From: Paractinoplanes ovalisporus
GTDB lineage: Bacteria; Actinomycetota; Actinomycetes; Mycobacteriales; Micromonosporaceae
Direction: 5' to 3'
DNA length: 64,000 bases
Assembly: GCF_016834655.1 (NCBI RefSeq)
Contig: NZ_JAENHP010000004.1
Location: 310,001-374,000 of the forward strand
A program made the translations under genes and the position numbers. Positions 9,000 through 17,515 of this stretch are shown one piece after another; within the stretch, counting starts at the first letter, position 1; each line of letters opens with the position of its first letter. Under the pieces are notes generated by a model. It did not search any database. It was not told the DNA's origin and saw only the letters and a program-made list of their open reading frames with translations.

Positions 9000-9109
9000 C
9001 CGGGCTTCTGCTAGGTCGATTCGACGGCGGCGTCAGGAACAGGAGGTACCTCTCCCGCCTGGCGACGCCTCGCAGAGTCCTGAGATGCCGTGTCCCCAGC
9101 TGGCTGGCC

Positions 9110-9162
9110 TGTGGATAACTCTGTGGAAAAGGCTGTGAGGCTGTGGACAACCGTGTGGACGG
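9110..9162. promoter_or_regulatory. Cluster of DnaA-box-like repeats
   Basis: Four direct repeats of a TGTGGA core lie in 53 bases just past the 3' end of the LytTR regulator gene: TGTGGATAA (9110-9118), TGTGGAAAA (9122-9130), TGTGGACAA (9142-9150) and TGTGGACGG (9154-9162). The first is the exact reverse complement of the classic DnaA box TTATCCACA and the third of the actinomycete form TTGTCCACA. All have the same orientation. The cluster is non-coding. Whether DnaA binds here is inference; no dnaA or dnaN gene is nearby. Confidence 0.5.
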
Positions 9163-9173
9163 GGTGGGGAAAG

Positions 9174-9917
9174 TCAGCGGGTCCAGTCGTGTTTTACGGC
9201 TCTGATCAGGCGGTCCTTCAGCTCCCGGGTGTGTCTGCGGCTCACCGGGAGCTCGATGTCGTCGACCGAGACCACGTAGCCCGAGCCGGTCAGTCTCAGC
9301 TCGGCGATCAGGCGGATCTGGACCAGGTAGGACCGGTGGATGCGGACGAAACCGGCGTCGGCCCAGCGTTCGGCCAACGTGGCCAGGGAGACCCGGACCA
9401 GGTGAGAGGCGTCCGACGTGTGCAACCTCGCGTAGTCGCCCTGGGCCTCGACCCAGCGGACCGAGGAGCGGGGGAGCATGCGGGTCGTGCCGGCCAGCTC
9501 GACGGGAATGGTGGGCTCGTCGACCGGCGGGGCGGGGGCCGCGGTGGGGACCAGGCGGGAGCCGGCCACGCGGCGCAGGGACTCGCCCAGGCGTTCGGCC
9601 CGGACGGGCTTGCGGACGTAGTCGGTGACGCCCAGGTCGAAAGCGTCCACGGCGCCGTCGTCGTACGCGGTCACGAAGACGATCGCGGGTGGGCGGGCGA
9701 AACGGCGCAGGATGCGGGCCAGCTCCATGCCGTCCAGGCCGGGCATGCGGATGTCGAGGAAGACCGCGTCGACCTCGGTGTCGCGCAGGACCCGCAGCGC
9801 CTCGGTGGCGTCGCCCGCGCGGTGCACGTGGGCGACCCGCCCGTCGGCGTTGAGCAGGTAGGCCAGCTCGTCCAGGGCGGGGGGCTCGTCGTCGACCGCG
9901 AGCACGACCAGGCTCAC
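9174..9917 (-). CDS. LytTR-family response regulator
   Basis: A 247-residue regulator: receiver domain with acidic VDDE, phosphoacceptor Asp55 in FLDIRMPG, TAYDD and the conserved Lys in VRKPV, then a LytTR DNA-binding domain (VRWVEAQGDYARLHT, FVRIHRSYLV, LPVSRRHTRELKDRL). The GTG at 9917 is chosen because it makes a GTGA overlap with the kinase gene upstream; the open frame continues far into the kinase gene but without homology. LytTR/LytS pairs often control uptake of monocarboxylates such as pyruvate, which fits the symporter 4 kb away. Confidence 0.92.
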   Translation of the reverse strand: MSLVVLAVDDEPPALDELAYLLNADGRVAHVHRAGDATEALRVLRDTEVDAVFLDIRMPGLDGMELARILRRFARPPAIVFVTAYDDGAVDAFDLGVTDYVRKPVRAERLGESLRRVAGSRLVPTAAPAPPVDEPTIPVELAGTTRMLPRSSVRWVEAQGDYARLHTSDASHLVRVSLATLAERWADAGFVRIHRSYLVQIRLIAELRLTGSGYVVSVDDIELPVSRRHTRELKDRLIRAVKHDWTR

Positions 9918-11107
9918 GCGCGTACTCCTGGGTGGAACTTCGGGACCCGCATGCTCACCTTCGTACCCGCTCCGGGGGCTGTCTCGACCACCAGGCCGAA
10001 GTGGTCGCCGAAGACCGACCTCAACCGCTCGTCCACGTTTGCCAGGCCCACGTGCTGCCCGTCGTCTGTCTCGGGCATGCCGGCGGCGAACACCGCCGGA
10101 TCCATGCCGACCCCGTCGTCCTCGACCGTGATGTGGCATTCGGCGCCGGCGTCCTGGGCTTCGATGCTCACCATACCGACGCCGGGCTTGCGCGAAAGAC
10201 CGTGCCGGACGGCGTTCTCGACCAGCGGCTGCAGGCACAGGAACGGCAGGCCGACCGGCAGCACCTCGGGTGCGATCTGCAGCCGTACCTGCAGACGGTC
10301 GCCGAACCGGGCGCGCTCGATCGTGAGGTAGCGGTCGATCGAGCGCAGCTCCTCGGCCAGCGTCGTGAAGTCGCCGTGCGCGCGGAACGAGTAGCGGGTG
10401 AACTCGGCGAACTCGAGGATGAGCTCGCGTGCCCGCTCGGGATCCGTACGGACGAAGGAGCCGATCGCGGTCAGCGCGTTGTAGATGAAGTGCGGGCTGA
10501 TCTGGGCCCGCAGCGCCCGCACCTCGGCCTTGGCCAGCCGCTCGCGGGACGAGTCGAGCTCGGCCAGCGCCAGTTGTGAGCCGGCCCATCGCGCGGCCTC
10601 GAGGGTGGCCTGCACGAGGCCGGGCGCCGGGTGGTCGTCGGCGACGGCCACGATCGCGGCCACGGCCCGGCCGTCGGGGCTCGGCAGCGGCGCCACCACG
10701 GCACCGCGCACGATGCAGTCGACCAGGTCGCAGGGCAGGTCGGAGGCGGACAGCACGATCGAGCGCTGGCTGTCGAGGGCCCGGACGGCGGCCGCCGTGA
10801 ACTGCTCGCTGTGGTGGCTGCCGCGACCGTCGAACGCGAGGCAGGTATCCCCGTCGGTGATCGTCAGCCCGGCCGCGCCGACCAGGGTGCGCAGCGGGCG
10901 GGCGGCCTTGGCGGCGGTGCCGGGGCTCAGGCCGGCCCGCAGCGGGTCGGCGGCCAGCGCGGCGGTGTGCAGCACGTCGTACGTGGCCCGCTGCATGGCG
11001 GTGGCGATGCCGCGGCGGGCCCGGAGCCGGACCACGGCGACGACCGCGGCGGCCAGCGCGGCCAGAACGGCGACTACCGCCAGCACACTTCCGACCTGTC
11101 CCGCCAC
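9914..11107 (-). CDS. LytS-type sensor histidine kinase
   Basis: A 397-residue kinase with one N-terminal transmembrane helix (about residues 5-25), a GAF-like sensory region (about 40-180, including SIVLSASDLPCDLVD), the His_kinase domain with the phosphoacceptor in QISPHFIYNAL, and an ATPase domain with PLVENAVRHGL and DDGVGMD. This is the LytS/YpdA class that pairs with LytTR regulators, and its end overlaps the regulator start by four bases. A single helix rather than five or six means any signal is probably sensed by the GAF region in the cytoplasm. Confidence 0.9.
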   Translation of the reverse strand: MAGQVGSVLAVVAVLAALAAAVVAVVRLRARRGIATAMQRATYDVLHTAALAADPLRAGLSPGTAAKAARPLRTLVGAAGLTITDGDTCLAFDGRGSHHSEQFTAAAVRALDSQRSIVLSASDLPCDLVDCIVRGAVVAPLPSPDGRAVAAIVAVADDHPAPGLVQATLEAARWAGSQLALAELDSSRERLAKAEVRALRAQISPHFIYNALTAIGSFVRTDPERARELILEFAEFTRYSFRAHGDFTTLAEELRSIDRYLTIERARFGDRLQVRLQIAPEVLPVGLPFLCLQPLVENAVRHGLSRKPGVGMVSIEAQDAGAECHITVEDDGVGMDPAVFAAGMPETDDGQHVGLANVDERLRSVFGDHFGLVVETAPGAGTKVSMRVPKFHPGVRA

Positions 11108-11135
11108 GCGACAGATAGTAGGCGGTCATACCGTA

Positions 11136-11196
11136 TTGGCAGGGTGCCAATTGGGATTACCGGCCGGTAACAGAGTGATCAACAATGTGAACACAT
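11136..11196. promoter_or_regulatory. Three palindromes in the divergent kinase/cutinase intergenic region
   Basis: The 125-base gap between the divergent genes at 11107 and 11233 contains three perfect inverted repeats: TTGGCAGGGTGCCAA (11136-11150, 6-base arms), TTACCGGCCGGTAA (11157-11170) and ATGTGAACACAT (11185-11196). Each has the size expected of a dimeric regulator site. Their order between the two start codons suggests operators for one or both genes. No regulator can be assigned from sequence alone. Confidence 0.5.
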
Positions 11197-11232
11197 CGAT
11201 ATCTGGCTCACCCACATCCCAGGGAGAGTTCC

Positions 11233-12093
11233 ATGGCACGGAAAACCGGATTCGTCGCCGCCGTCCTCGCCGCGGCCCTCATCGGGGTCTCACCCGCCTC
11301 CCCCGCGCTCGCGGCCAACCCGTACGAGCGTGGTCCCGCCCCCACCACCAGCAGCATCGAGGCGTCGCGGGGCTCCTTCGCGATCGCCCAGACCACCGTC
11401 GCCCGCTCCTCCGTCAGCGGGTTCGGCGGGGGAACGATCTATTACCCGACCAGCACCGCCGAGGGCACGTTCGGCGCCGTCGCCGTGTCACCCGGGTTCA
11501 CGGCCTCGCAGTCCAGCGTCTCGTGGCTCGGGCCGCGGCTGGCCTCGCAGGGCTTCGTGGTGATCACGATCGACACGCTGAGCACGCTCGATCAGCCGGC
11601 CTCGCGCGGCACCCAGCTTCTGGCCGCGCTCGACTACCTGACCAGGACGAGCAGCGTCCGTACGCGGATCGACGCCGCCCGCCTCGGGGTCATGGGCCAC
11701 TCGATGGGCGGCGGCGGCAGTCTGTCGGCCTCGGTGTCGCGCCCGTCCCTGCAGGCGGCGGTCCCGCTCACGCCGTGGCACGGGACCAAGAGCTGGTCGT
11801 CGGACCGGGTGCCGACGCTGATCATCGGCGCCGAGAACGACACCGTGGCGCCGGTCAGCTCCCACTCCGAGCCGTTCTACACGAGCCTGCCGAGCACGTC
11901 GGACAAGGCGTACCTGGAGCTCAACAACGCCTCGCACTCGGCGCCGACCTCGACCAACGTGACCGTCGCCAAGTACAGCATCTCGTGGCTGAAGAGGTTC
12001 ATCGACGACGACACCCGCTACGACCAGTTCCTGTGCCCCAACCCGTCGGGGTCGGCGATCCAGGAGTGGCGCAGCACCTGCCCCTATAGCTAG
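11233..12093 (+). CDS. Secreted cutinase-like polyester hydrolase (PET hydrolase family)
   Basis: A 286-residue secreted serine esterase. A signal peptide ends near residue 28 (PALAA). The catalytic triad is Ser157 in GHSMGGGGS, Asp203 in AENDTVAP and His235 in NASHSAP; Phe89 ([10 protein letters not shown]) and Met158 would form the oxyanion hole, and Trp182 (LTPWHG) lines the substrate cleft. Cys268 and Cys283 match the single C-terminal disulfide of Thermobifida-type cutinases. [17 protein letters not shown] is a hallmark of this family, which hydrolyses cutin and aliphatic or aromatic polyesters. The ribosome binding site is AGGGAGA. The extra disulfide and the Trp before the catalytic Ser of the Ideonella enzyme are absent, so it is a type I enzyme. 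Confidence 0.94.
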   Translation: MARKTGFVAAVLAAALIGVSPASPALAANPYERGPAPTTSSIEASRGSFAIAQTTVARSSVSGFGGGTIYYPTSTAEGTFGAVAVSPGFTASQSSVSWLGPRLASQGFVVITIDTLSTLDQPASRGTQLLAALDYLTRTSSVRTRIDAARLGVMGHSMGGGGSLSASVSRPSLQAAVPLTPWHGTKSWSSDRVPTLIIGAENDTVAPVSSHSEPFYTSLPSTSDKAYLELNNASHSAPTSTNVTVAKYSISWLKRFIDDDTRYDQFLCPNPSGSAIQEWRSTCPYS

Positions 12094-13658
12094 TAGGCGC
12101 CCTTGCGCTTGAGCACTACGAAGATCGTTCGCCAGAGGATGCCGAGGTCGTACGTCAGGGACCAGTTGTCCACGTAGTAGAGGTCCAGGCGTACGGCCTC
12201 GTCCCACGACAGATCGGACCGGCCCGACACCTGCCACAGGCCGGTGATGCCGGGACGGACCAGCAGCCGGCGGCGGACGTCGCCCAGGTAGTCGCCGTCG
12301 TCGGCCGGCAGCGGCCGCGGGCCGACCAGCGACATCTCGCCCTTGAGCACGTTGATCAGCTGGGGGAGCTCGTCGAGCGACGTGGCCCGGAGCTTGGCGC
12401 CGAACGCGAAGATCCGGGGGTCGTTCTTCATCTTGAAGAGCATCCCGTCGGACTCGTTCAGCTCCTCCAGCGTGCGCTTGCGCTCCTCGGCGTCCACGTA
12501 CATCGTGCGGAACTTCCACACCCGGAACGTGCGCCCCTCGTGGCCGACCCGGGGCTGACGGAAGAACACCGGGCCGGGGTCGGAGAGCTTGATGCCGATC
12601 GCGATGGCCAGCAGGATCGGGCTGATCAGCAGCAGGCCGAGGCCGGCGGCGACCCGGTCGATCAGGTTCTTCACCAGCCAGCCGGGACCCGAGAGGGTCG
12701 GCTCCTCGACGTGGAGCAGCGGCAGGCCCTCGATCGGGCGGATGTGGACGCGGGGGCCGGCGATGTCGGTCAGCTGGGGCGCGACCACCAGGTCGACCCC
12801 GGTGCCCTCGAGCTGCCAGGCCAGGCGGCGCAGCTCACCCGGTTCGGCGCTGGCCGAGCCGCAGACCGCGATCGTGTCGGCGCCGACCTCACGCACCAGG
12901 GCCAGCACGTCACGGGCGGCGTAGACCGGCACCGGGGTCTCGATGCCGCGGGCGGCCGCATAGCCGTCGGTGATGTGGATGGCCACCGGGATCAGGCCGG
13001 CTGCCGGGCTGCGGGTGACCGCCGTGTAGACCTCGAGGGCCTCGGGCAGCGTGCCGACCAGGATCATCCGGTGGGCGCCGTGGCCGGTCTTGCGGCGGGC
13101 GAAGTGCAGCACCTGACGGGCGGCGACCCGGCCGACCAGCAGGAAGGCCACGGCCATCAGCGAGACGGCGGCGACCGTGCCCCGGGACAGCGGGGCCTTG
13201 GTGGCGAACGCGAGCAGTGACACGCAGGCCACGATGGTGACCGAGGTGCGGGCGATGCGCTTGAACTCTTCGCTGCCCAGGCCCAGGTAACGCCGGTCGT
13301 ACGTGCCGTTGCCCCAGAGCAGGATCAGCCAGCCGAGCGGCAGGACCACGTAGGCGAAGAAGATGAACAGCTGCTCGTTGTGCAGGAAGAACAGGCTCTT
13401 GCCGTAGAAACCCGAGCGGGACTTCTCGATGTACGTCGCGGCCAGGTGACTTGCCAGCACCACCGAGATCAGGTCGAGGAAGACCAGAGCCAGCGTGTAC
13501 GGGCGGTGCCAGCGCGACAGGCGCTTGTGCTGGCGGTTCCAGGCTGATCGGGGTACGCCGTTGCTCGGTGGCGGCTCCTGCTGCCACTCGAAGCTGTCGT
13601 ACGGCACGGGTTTGCTCCGGCTGCTGTCGGTAACCGGGCGATGCAGGCTAGCGGTCAC
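12090..13658 (-). CDS. Exopolysaccharide polyprenyl glycosylphosphotransferase
   Basis: A membrane enzyme of about 522 residues that transfers a sugar-1-phosphate to polyprenyl phosphate, the first step of many exopolysaccharide pathways. It has four N-terminal transmembrane helices, a soluble Rossmann-like middle ([17 protein letters not shown]), another helix ([17 protein letters not shown]), and the catalytic bacterial sugar transferase domain with [47 protein letters not shown] and [14 protein letters not shown]. The GTG at 13658 is chosen for an upstream GGAGGA; an ATG at 13679 is an alternative. Its stop overlaps the cutinase stop within a CTAG. It probably works with the GT4 gene at 14714. 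Confidence 0.92.
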   Translation of the reverse strand: MTASLHRPVTDSSRSKPVPYDSFEWQQEPPPSNGVPRSAWNRQHKRLSRWHRPYTLALVFLDLISVVLASHLAATYIEKSRSGFYGKSLFFLHNEQLFIFFAYVVLPLGWLILLWGNGTYDRRYLGLGSEEFKRIARTSVTIVACVSLLAFATKAPLSRGTVAAVSLMAVAFLLVGRVAARQVLHFARRKTGHGAHRMILVGTLPEALEVYTAVTRSPAAGLIPVAIHITDGYAAARGIETPVPVYAARDVLALVREVGADTIAVCGSASAEPGELRRLAWQLEGTGVDLVVAPQLTDIAGPRVHIRPIEGLPLLHVEEPTLSGPGWLVKNLIDRVAAGLGLLLISPILLAIAIGIKLSDPGPVFFRQPRVGHEGRTFRVWKFRTMYVDAEERKRTLEELNESDGMLFKMKNDPRIFAFGAKLRATSLDELPQLINVLKGEMSLVGPRPLPADDGDYLGDVRRRLLVRPGITGLWQVSGRSDLSWDEAVRLDLYYVDNWSLTYDLGILWRTIFVVLKRKGAY

Positions 13659-13827
13659 CTCGCCTACGTCCTCCCGCATCCGGAAAAGATTACGCACCGC
13701 GACGAGTTTGACGGACAACCGCGCCGTGGAAACGTGGGACCGGGCCACTATACCGATGGATCGGGCGGAAAGAAGCGGACGTTGTGCCCGCTTTACCAAC
13801 CGTGTACGTAGCGTGACCGATACGCCG

Positions 13828-14688
13828 CTATCGGATCAACTTGGACAGGCGTCGATCGGCCAGCGGCTTGCCCCCGGTCTGGCAGGTCGCACAATATTGC
13901 AGGCTCTTGTCGGCGAACGAGACCTCGCGCACGGTGTCGCCACAGACCGGGCACGGCAGGCCCGTACGGGCGTGGACGCGCATGCCGGCCCGCTTCTCAC
14001 CCTTGAGCTCGGCCGCCTTCATGCCCACGGACCGGGTCACGGCGTCGGTCTCGACCTCACGCATGGCCGCGTAGAGCGCGTCGATCTGCTCGTCGGTCAG
14101 TTTGCCGGTGAGCGCGAACGGCGACATCTTCGCCACGTGCAGGATCTCGTCGGAGTAGGCGTTGCCGATGCCGGCCAGCACCTCCTGGTCGACCAGCACG
14201 CCCTTGACCTGGCCGCTGCGGATCTTCAGGCGCTCGGCGAACTCGTCGCGGGTGACGGCCAGCGCGTCGGGGCCCAGGCGCGACACCCCGGGCACCTCGG
14301 CCGGATCCCGTACGAGATAGGCCGCCAGCGACTTCTGGGTGCCGGCCTCGGTGAGGTCGAACCCGGAGCCGTCGTCGAGCCGCATCCGGATCGCGATCGG
14401 GCCGCTGCCCGGCTTGAGCGGGGCCGGCGACTTGAAGGCGTCGCGGTAGTGCAGCCACCCGGCCCGGGCCAGGTGGACGACGAGGTGGAGGTCGTCGCCG
14501 AGGCCGATGTCGAGGAACTTGCCGTGGCGTGCGGCCGAGGTGACAGCCAGCCCGGCGACGGCCGAGGCGGGCGGATCGTACGTCTTCAGCGCGCTGAACG
14601 AGGACACCTCGAGGCGCTGCACGGTGTGGCCGACCGCGCGCTCACGCAAGTAGGCAGCGAGCGCCTCGACCTCAGGGAGTTCGGGCAC
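13828..14688 (-). CDS. Formamidopyrimidine-DNA glycosylase family protein (Fpg/Nei)
   Basis: A 286-residue base-excision repair enzyme. The GTG at 14688 is chosen because it gives the family's PELPEVE N-terminus, in which Pro2 (after Met removal) is the catalytic nucleophile. A helix-two-turn-helix lies around VLVDQEVLAGIGNAYSDE, and a C-terminal zinc finger is formed by CPVCG and CATCQ. The finger tail is QTGGKPLADRRLSKLIR, differing from the GRxTxxCPxCQ end of classical Fpg, so this belongs to the actinomycete Fpg/Nei-like subgroup of unproven substrate range. Only 25 bases separate it from the divergent GT4 gene. Confidence 0.9.
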   Translation of the reverse strand: MPELPEVEALAAYLRERAVGHTVQRLEVSSFSALKTYDPPASAVAGLAVTSAARHGKFLDIGLGDDLHLVVHLARAGWLHYRDAFKSPAPLKPGSGPIAIRMRLDDGSGFDLTEAGTQKSLAAYLVRDPAEVPGVSRLGPDALAVTRDEFAERLKIRSGQVKGVLVDQEVLAGIGNAYSDEILHVAKMSPFALTGKLTDEQIDALYAAMREVETDAVTRSVGMKAAELKGEKRAGMRVHARTGLPCPVCGDTVREVSFADKSLQYCATCQTGGKPLADRRLSKLIR

Positions 14689-14713
14689 GTCGTCAACGGT
14701 AGCGTTTCCCGGC

Positions 14714-15889
14714 GTGAAGGTCGTCGTCGCGCACAACCGGTATCGGGAAGCCGTCCCGTCGGGCGAGAACGTCATCGTGGACACCGAGATCGCCCAGCTC
14801 CGGGCGGCCGGGGTCGAGGTGCTGCCGTTCCAGCGCAGCTCCGACTCGATCGGTGACCTGCCGCTGGTCGAGAAGGCGCTGCTGCCGCTCTCCCCGATCT
14901 ATGGCCGGGCCGCCCAGCGCGACCTGTCCGAGCTGCTGACCGCCGAGCGTCCGGACGTGCTGCACCTGCACAACCCGTACCCGCTGCTCTCGCCCTGGGT
15001 CGTGCGGACCGCCCACAAGCACGGGGTGCCGGTGGTGCAGACGGTGCACAACTACCGTCAGGTCTGCTCGTCGGGGCTCTATTTCCGCGACGGGCACAAC
15101 TGCCAGGACTGCCGGGGCAAGCTGATCGGCTATCCGGCGGTCCAGCACCGCTGCTACCGCGGCTCGGCTGCCCAGAGCGCGCTGATGGCGACCACGCTGG
15201 CCGTGCACCGCCCGACCTGGCGTTCGGTCGACCGGTTCATCGCCCTGACCGACCGGATCGCCGCGCACCTGCGTGACTACGGCATCCCGGACGAGCACAT
15301 CGTGGTCAAGCCGAACGCGATGCCCGATCCTGGCCGGCCCACGCCGTTGGGTGAGGGTTTCCTGTACGGGGCCCGGCTGTCCCCGGAAAAGGGGCTCGGC
15401 CTGTTGCTCGACGCCTGGCGGCAGCACCCGGACGGCTCGCTCGGCACCCTGCGGATCGCCGGTGACGGCGAGTTGCGCCCGCTCGCCGAGCAAGCGGCCG
15501 CCGACCGTACGGACGTGCAGTATCTCGGCATCCTCGACCGCGACGGGATGCGCCAGGCCCGGGACGCCTCGTCCGTCGTGATCGCCGCGCCGACCTGGAA
15601 CGACACGCTGCCCACGGTGATCCTCGAGGCGATGGCGGCGGGCCGGCCCGTGCTCGGCACCGAGGTGGGCGGCATCCCCTATCTGGTCGGTGACGACGCC
15701 GGCTGGGTCGTGCCGCCCCGAGCCGACGCGCTGGCCGCCGCCCTGCCGGCCGCCCGCGACCGGGCCGCCGCCGTGGCGCCCGCCGCCCGGGCCCGCTACC
15801 TGCGCGAATTCCACCCCGATGTGCTGACCGTCCGGTTGATCGACATCTACAACAGCCTCACAGCAAACTCTGATCACTCACATAGGTAG
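14714..15889 (+). CDS. Glycosyltransferase family 4 protein
   Basis: A 391-residue retaining glycosyltransferase of GT-B fold. The N-terminal acceptor domain contains VLHLHNPYPL and QTVHNYR; a Cys-rich insert (HNCQDCRGKL, HRCYRGS) follows. The C-terminal nucleotide-sugar domain has GARLSPEKGLGLLLDAW, the EAMAAGRPVLGTEVGG donor site with its Glu, and a preceding APTWNDTLPTVILE. The GTG start lies 25 bases from the divergent Fpg gene. The enzyme probably extends the lipid-linked sugar made by the transferase at 12090-13658; donor and acceptor cannot be read. Confidence 0.9.
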   Translation: MKVVVAHNRYREAVPSGENVIVDTEIAQLRAAGVEVLPFQRSSDSIGDLPLVEKALLPLSPIYGRAAQRDLSELLTAERPDVLHLHNPYPLLSPWVVRTAHKHGVPVVQTVHNYRQVCSSGLYFRDGHNCQDCRGKLIGYPAVQHRCYRGSAAQSALMATTLAVHRPTWRSVDRFIALTDRIAAHLRDYGIPDEHIVVKPNAMPDPGRPTPLGEGFLYGARLSPEKGLGLLLDAWRQHPDGSLGTLRIAGDGELRPLAEQAAADRTDVQYLGILDRDGMRQARDASSVVIAAPTWNDTLPTVILEAMAAGRPVLGTEVGGIPYLVGDDAGWVVPPRADALAAALPAARDRAAAVAPAARARYLREFHPDVLTVRLIDIYNSLTANSDHSHR

Positions 15890-15920
15890 ATCTTGCGATA
15901 ACCCGGGAACGCTTGAAATT

Positions 15921-17441
15921 GTGAGCATCTCCCGGAGAAATGTCCTTTTTGGCGTGGGCGGTGCCGCGCTGACCGGTATCGCCGGGGGTGGCATCGGCTA
16001 CGCGCTCGGGCACAACAGCGAACCGGCCGCCGCCCCCGAGGATCCCGCGGCCACCCCCGCCGGCGATCCGAAGTACCGGTCCCGGCCCGACCTGCGCACC
16101 CTGCCCGACGTCACGATCACCACGGCGGCCAACGGCACGGTGGCCGGATCCATCTTCCTGACCCCCGCCTCGGGCACCGGTCTGTGGGGCCCGCTGGTCG
16201 TGGACGAGAAGGGTTCCCCGGTCTGGTTCAAGAAGGTGCCCGACCCGGCCACCGTCGCGATCGACCTGAAGGCCCAGCAGTACCGGAACAAGCCCGTGCT
16301 GACCTGGTGGGAGGGGACCATCGGGGGCACCGGCGGGCAGGGCGTCGGGCAGGGCGAGTTCGTGATCGCCGACCAGCAGTACCGCGAGATCACCCGGGTC
16401 CGGGCGGCCGGCACCGAGCAGGCCGACCAGCACGATCTGGTGATCACGCCGCAGAACACCGCGCTCTTCTGGGTCTACGACCCGATTCCGTACGACCTGA
16501 CGGCGTTCGGCGGCCCGTCCGACGGGGTGCTGCACGAGGGTGTGATCCAGGAGATCGACATCGCGACCGGCCGGAAGGTCTTCGAGTGGCGTTCCAGCGA
16601 GCACGTGGGCCTCGACGAGTCGTACGCGCCGCTGCCGCAGGGCGAGTCGGCCCACCTGCCGTACGACTACTTCCACGCGAACTCGGTCGGGCTGTCGGCC
16701 GACGGCAACATCATCGCCTCGGCCCGGCACACCTGGTGCGCCTACAAGATCGACCGGAAGAGCGGTGAGATCATCTGGCGGATCGGCGGCAAGAAGTCGG
16801 ACTTCGAGGTCGACGAGCGGACGAAGTTCTCCTGGCAGCACGACTTCCGGCAGCGGCGCGACGGCTCGTACGGGCTGTTCGACAACGGCGCCGGGGTGAC
16901 CAAGGAGCGGGAGTACTCGCGCGGGGTGGTGTTCCGAGTGGACGAGGCCACGAAGAAGACCACCTTCGTCGCCGAGTACGTGCACCCCGACCGGCTCTCC
17001 GCACCCACACAGGGCAGCTTCCGTGAGCTGGCCGACGGCGGCTCCTTCGTCGGCTGGGGCCAGATGCCGCACTTCACCGAGCACAACGCCGACGGCACCG
17101 TACGGCTGGCCGGGCACCTGCCCCTGGACAACCAGTCCTACCGCGCCTACAAGGCCGAATGGACCGGCAGCCCGCCCGACCAGCCCGCTCTGGGCCTGCG
17201 GGTCGAGGGCGGCAACGTGATCGTCTCGGCCAGCTGGAACGGCGCCACCCGGGTCGCGCGCTGGCGGGCCCGGTGGGGCACCCAGCCCGGCGCCCTGGCC
17301 GGCGGCGAGGTGGACCAGGAGCGCAGCGGCTTCGAGACGACCCTGACCGTGCCCGGCACCCCCGAATACGTGGTGGCCGAGGCGCTGGACGCGAGCGGGA
17401 AGGTGCTGGGCACGTCGTCGGCCATCCCCGTGCGGGTCTGA
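15921..17441 (+). CDS. Secreted arylsulfotransferase-like (ASST) beta-propeller protein
   Basis: A 506-residue exported protein. The N-terminus has a twin-arginine-type signal (SISRRNVLFG followed by a hydrophobic Gly/Ala stretch to about residue 28). The body resembles the Arylsulfotransferase_2 family: DQHDLVITPQNTALFW, YDYFHANSVGLSADGNII, SGEIIWRIGGKKSDF, WQHDFRQRRDGSYGLFDNG and FVAEYVHP are the conserved blade motifs. The His residues in HANS and QHDF sit where ASST enzymes place their catalytic and substrate histidines. Family members move sulfate between aryl esters and phenols; activity here is inferred. A C-terminal beta domain spans about 410-506. It starts 31 bases after the GT4 gene and may be cotranscribed. 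Confidence 0.85.
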   Translation: MSISRRNVLFGVGGAALTGIAGGGIGYALGHNSEPAAAPEDPAATPAGDPKYRSRPDLRTLPDVTITTAANGTVAGSIFLTPASGTGLWGPLVVDEKGSPVWFKKVPDPATVAIDLKAQQYRNKPVLTWWEGTIGGTGGQGVGQGEFVIADQQYREITRVRAAGTEQADQHDLVITPQNTALFWVYDPIPYDLTAFGGPSDGVLHEGVIQEIDIATGRKVFEWRSSEHVGLDESYAPLPQGESAHLPYDYFHANSVGLSADGNIIASARHTWCAYKIDRKSGEIIWRIGGKKSDFEVDERTKFSWQHDFRQRRDGSYGLFDNGAGVTKEREYSRGVVFRVDEATKKTTFVAEYVHPDRLSAPTQGSFRELADGGSFVGWGQMPHFTEHNADGTVRLAGHLPLDNQSYRAYKAEWTGSPPDQPALGLRVEGGNVIVSASWNGATRVARWRARWGTQPGALAGGEVDQERSGFETTLTVPGTPEYVVAEALDASGKVLGTSSAIPVRV

Positions 17442-17451
17442 CAAGTCACTG

Positions 17452-17498
17452 TTGACAGGGTTGGCTAACGCCATTAGCTTTTAGCTAACGGAGTTAGC
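17452..17498 (+). promoter_or_regulatory. Promoter with tandem TetR-type operators
   Basis: A -35 box TTGACA (17452-17457), 17-base spacer and -10 box TAGCTT (17475-17480) face the hydrolase gene. Overlaid on this are two similar palindromes: GCTAACGCCATTAGC (17464-17478, one mismatch) and GCTAACGGAGTTAGC (17484-17498, perfect), with centres 20 bases apart, two helical turns. The first covers the spacer and -10, so a bound dimer would block RNA polymerase. The TetR protein encoded at 18342 in the same operon is the obvious candidate, giving autoregulation. Confidence 0.75.
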
Positions 17499-17515
17499 CG
17501 AACCTGGAGGTTGTC

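Noticed and set aside
9174..11150. LytTR regulator as a 658-residue fusion with an N-terminal extension
   Set aside because: The extension is the wrong frame of the LytS kinase gene; receiver homology starts at the GTG at 9917.
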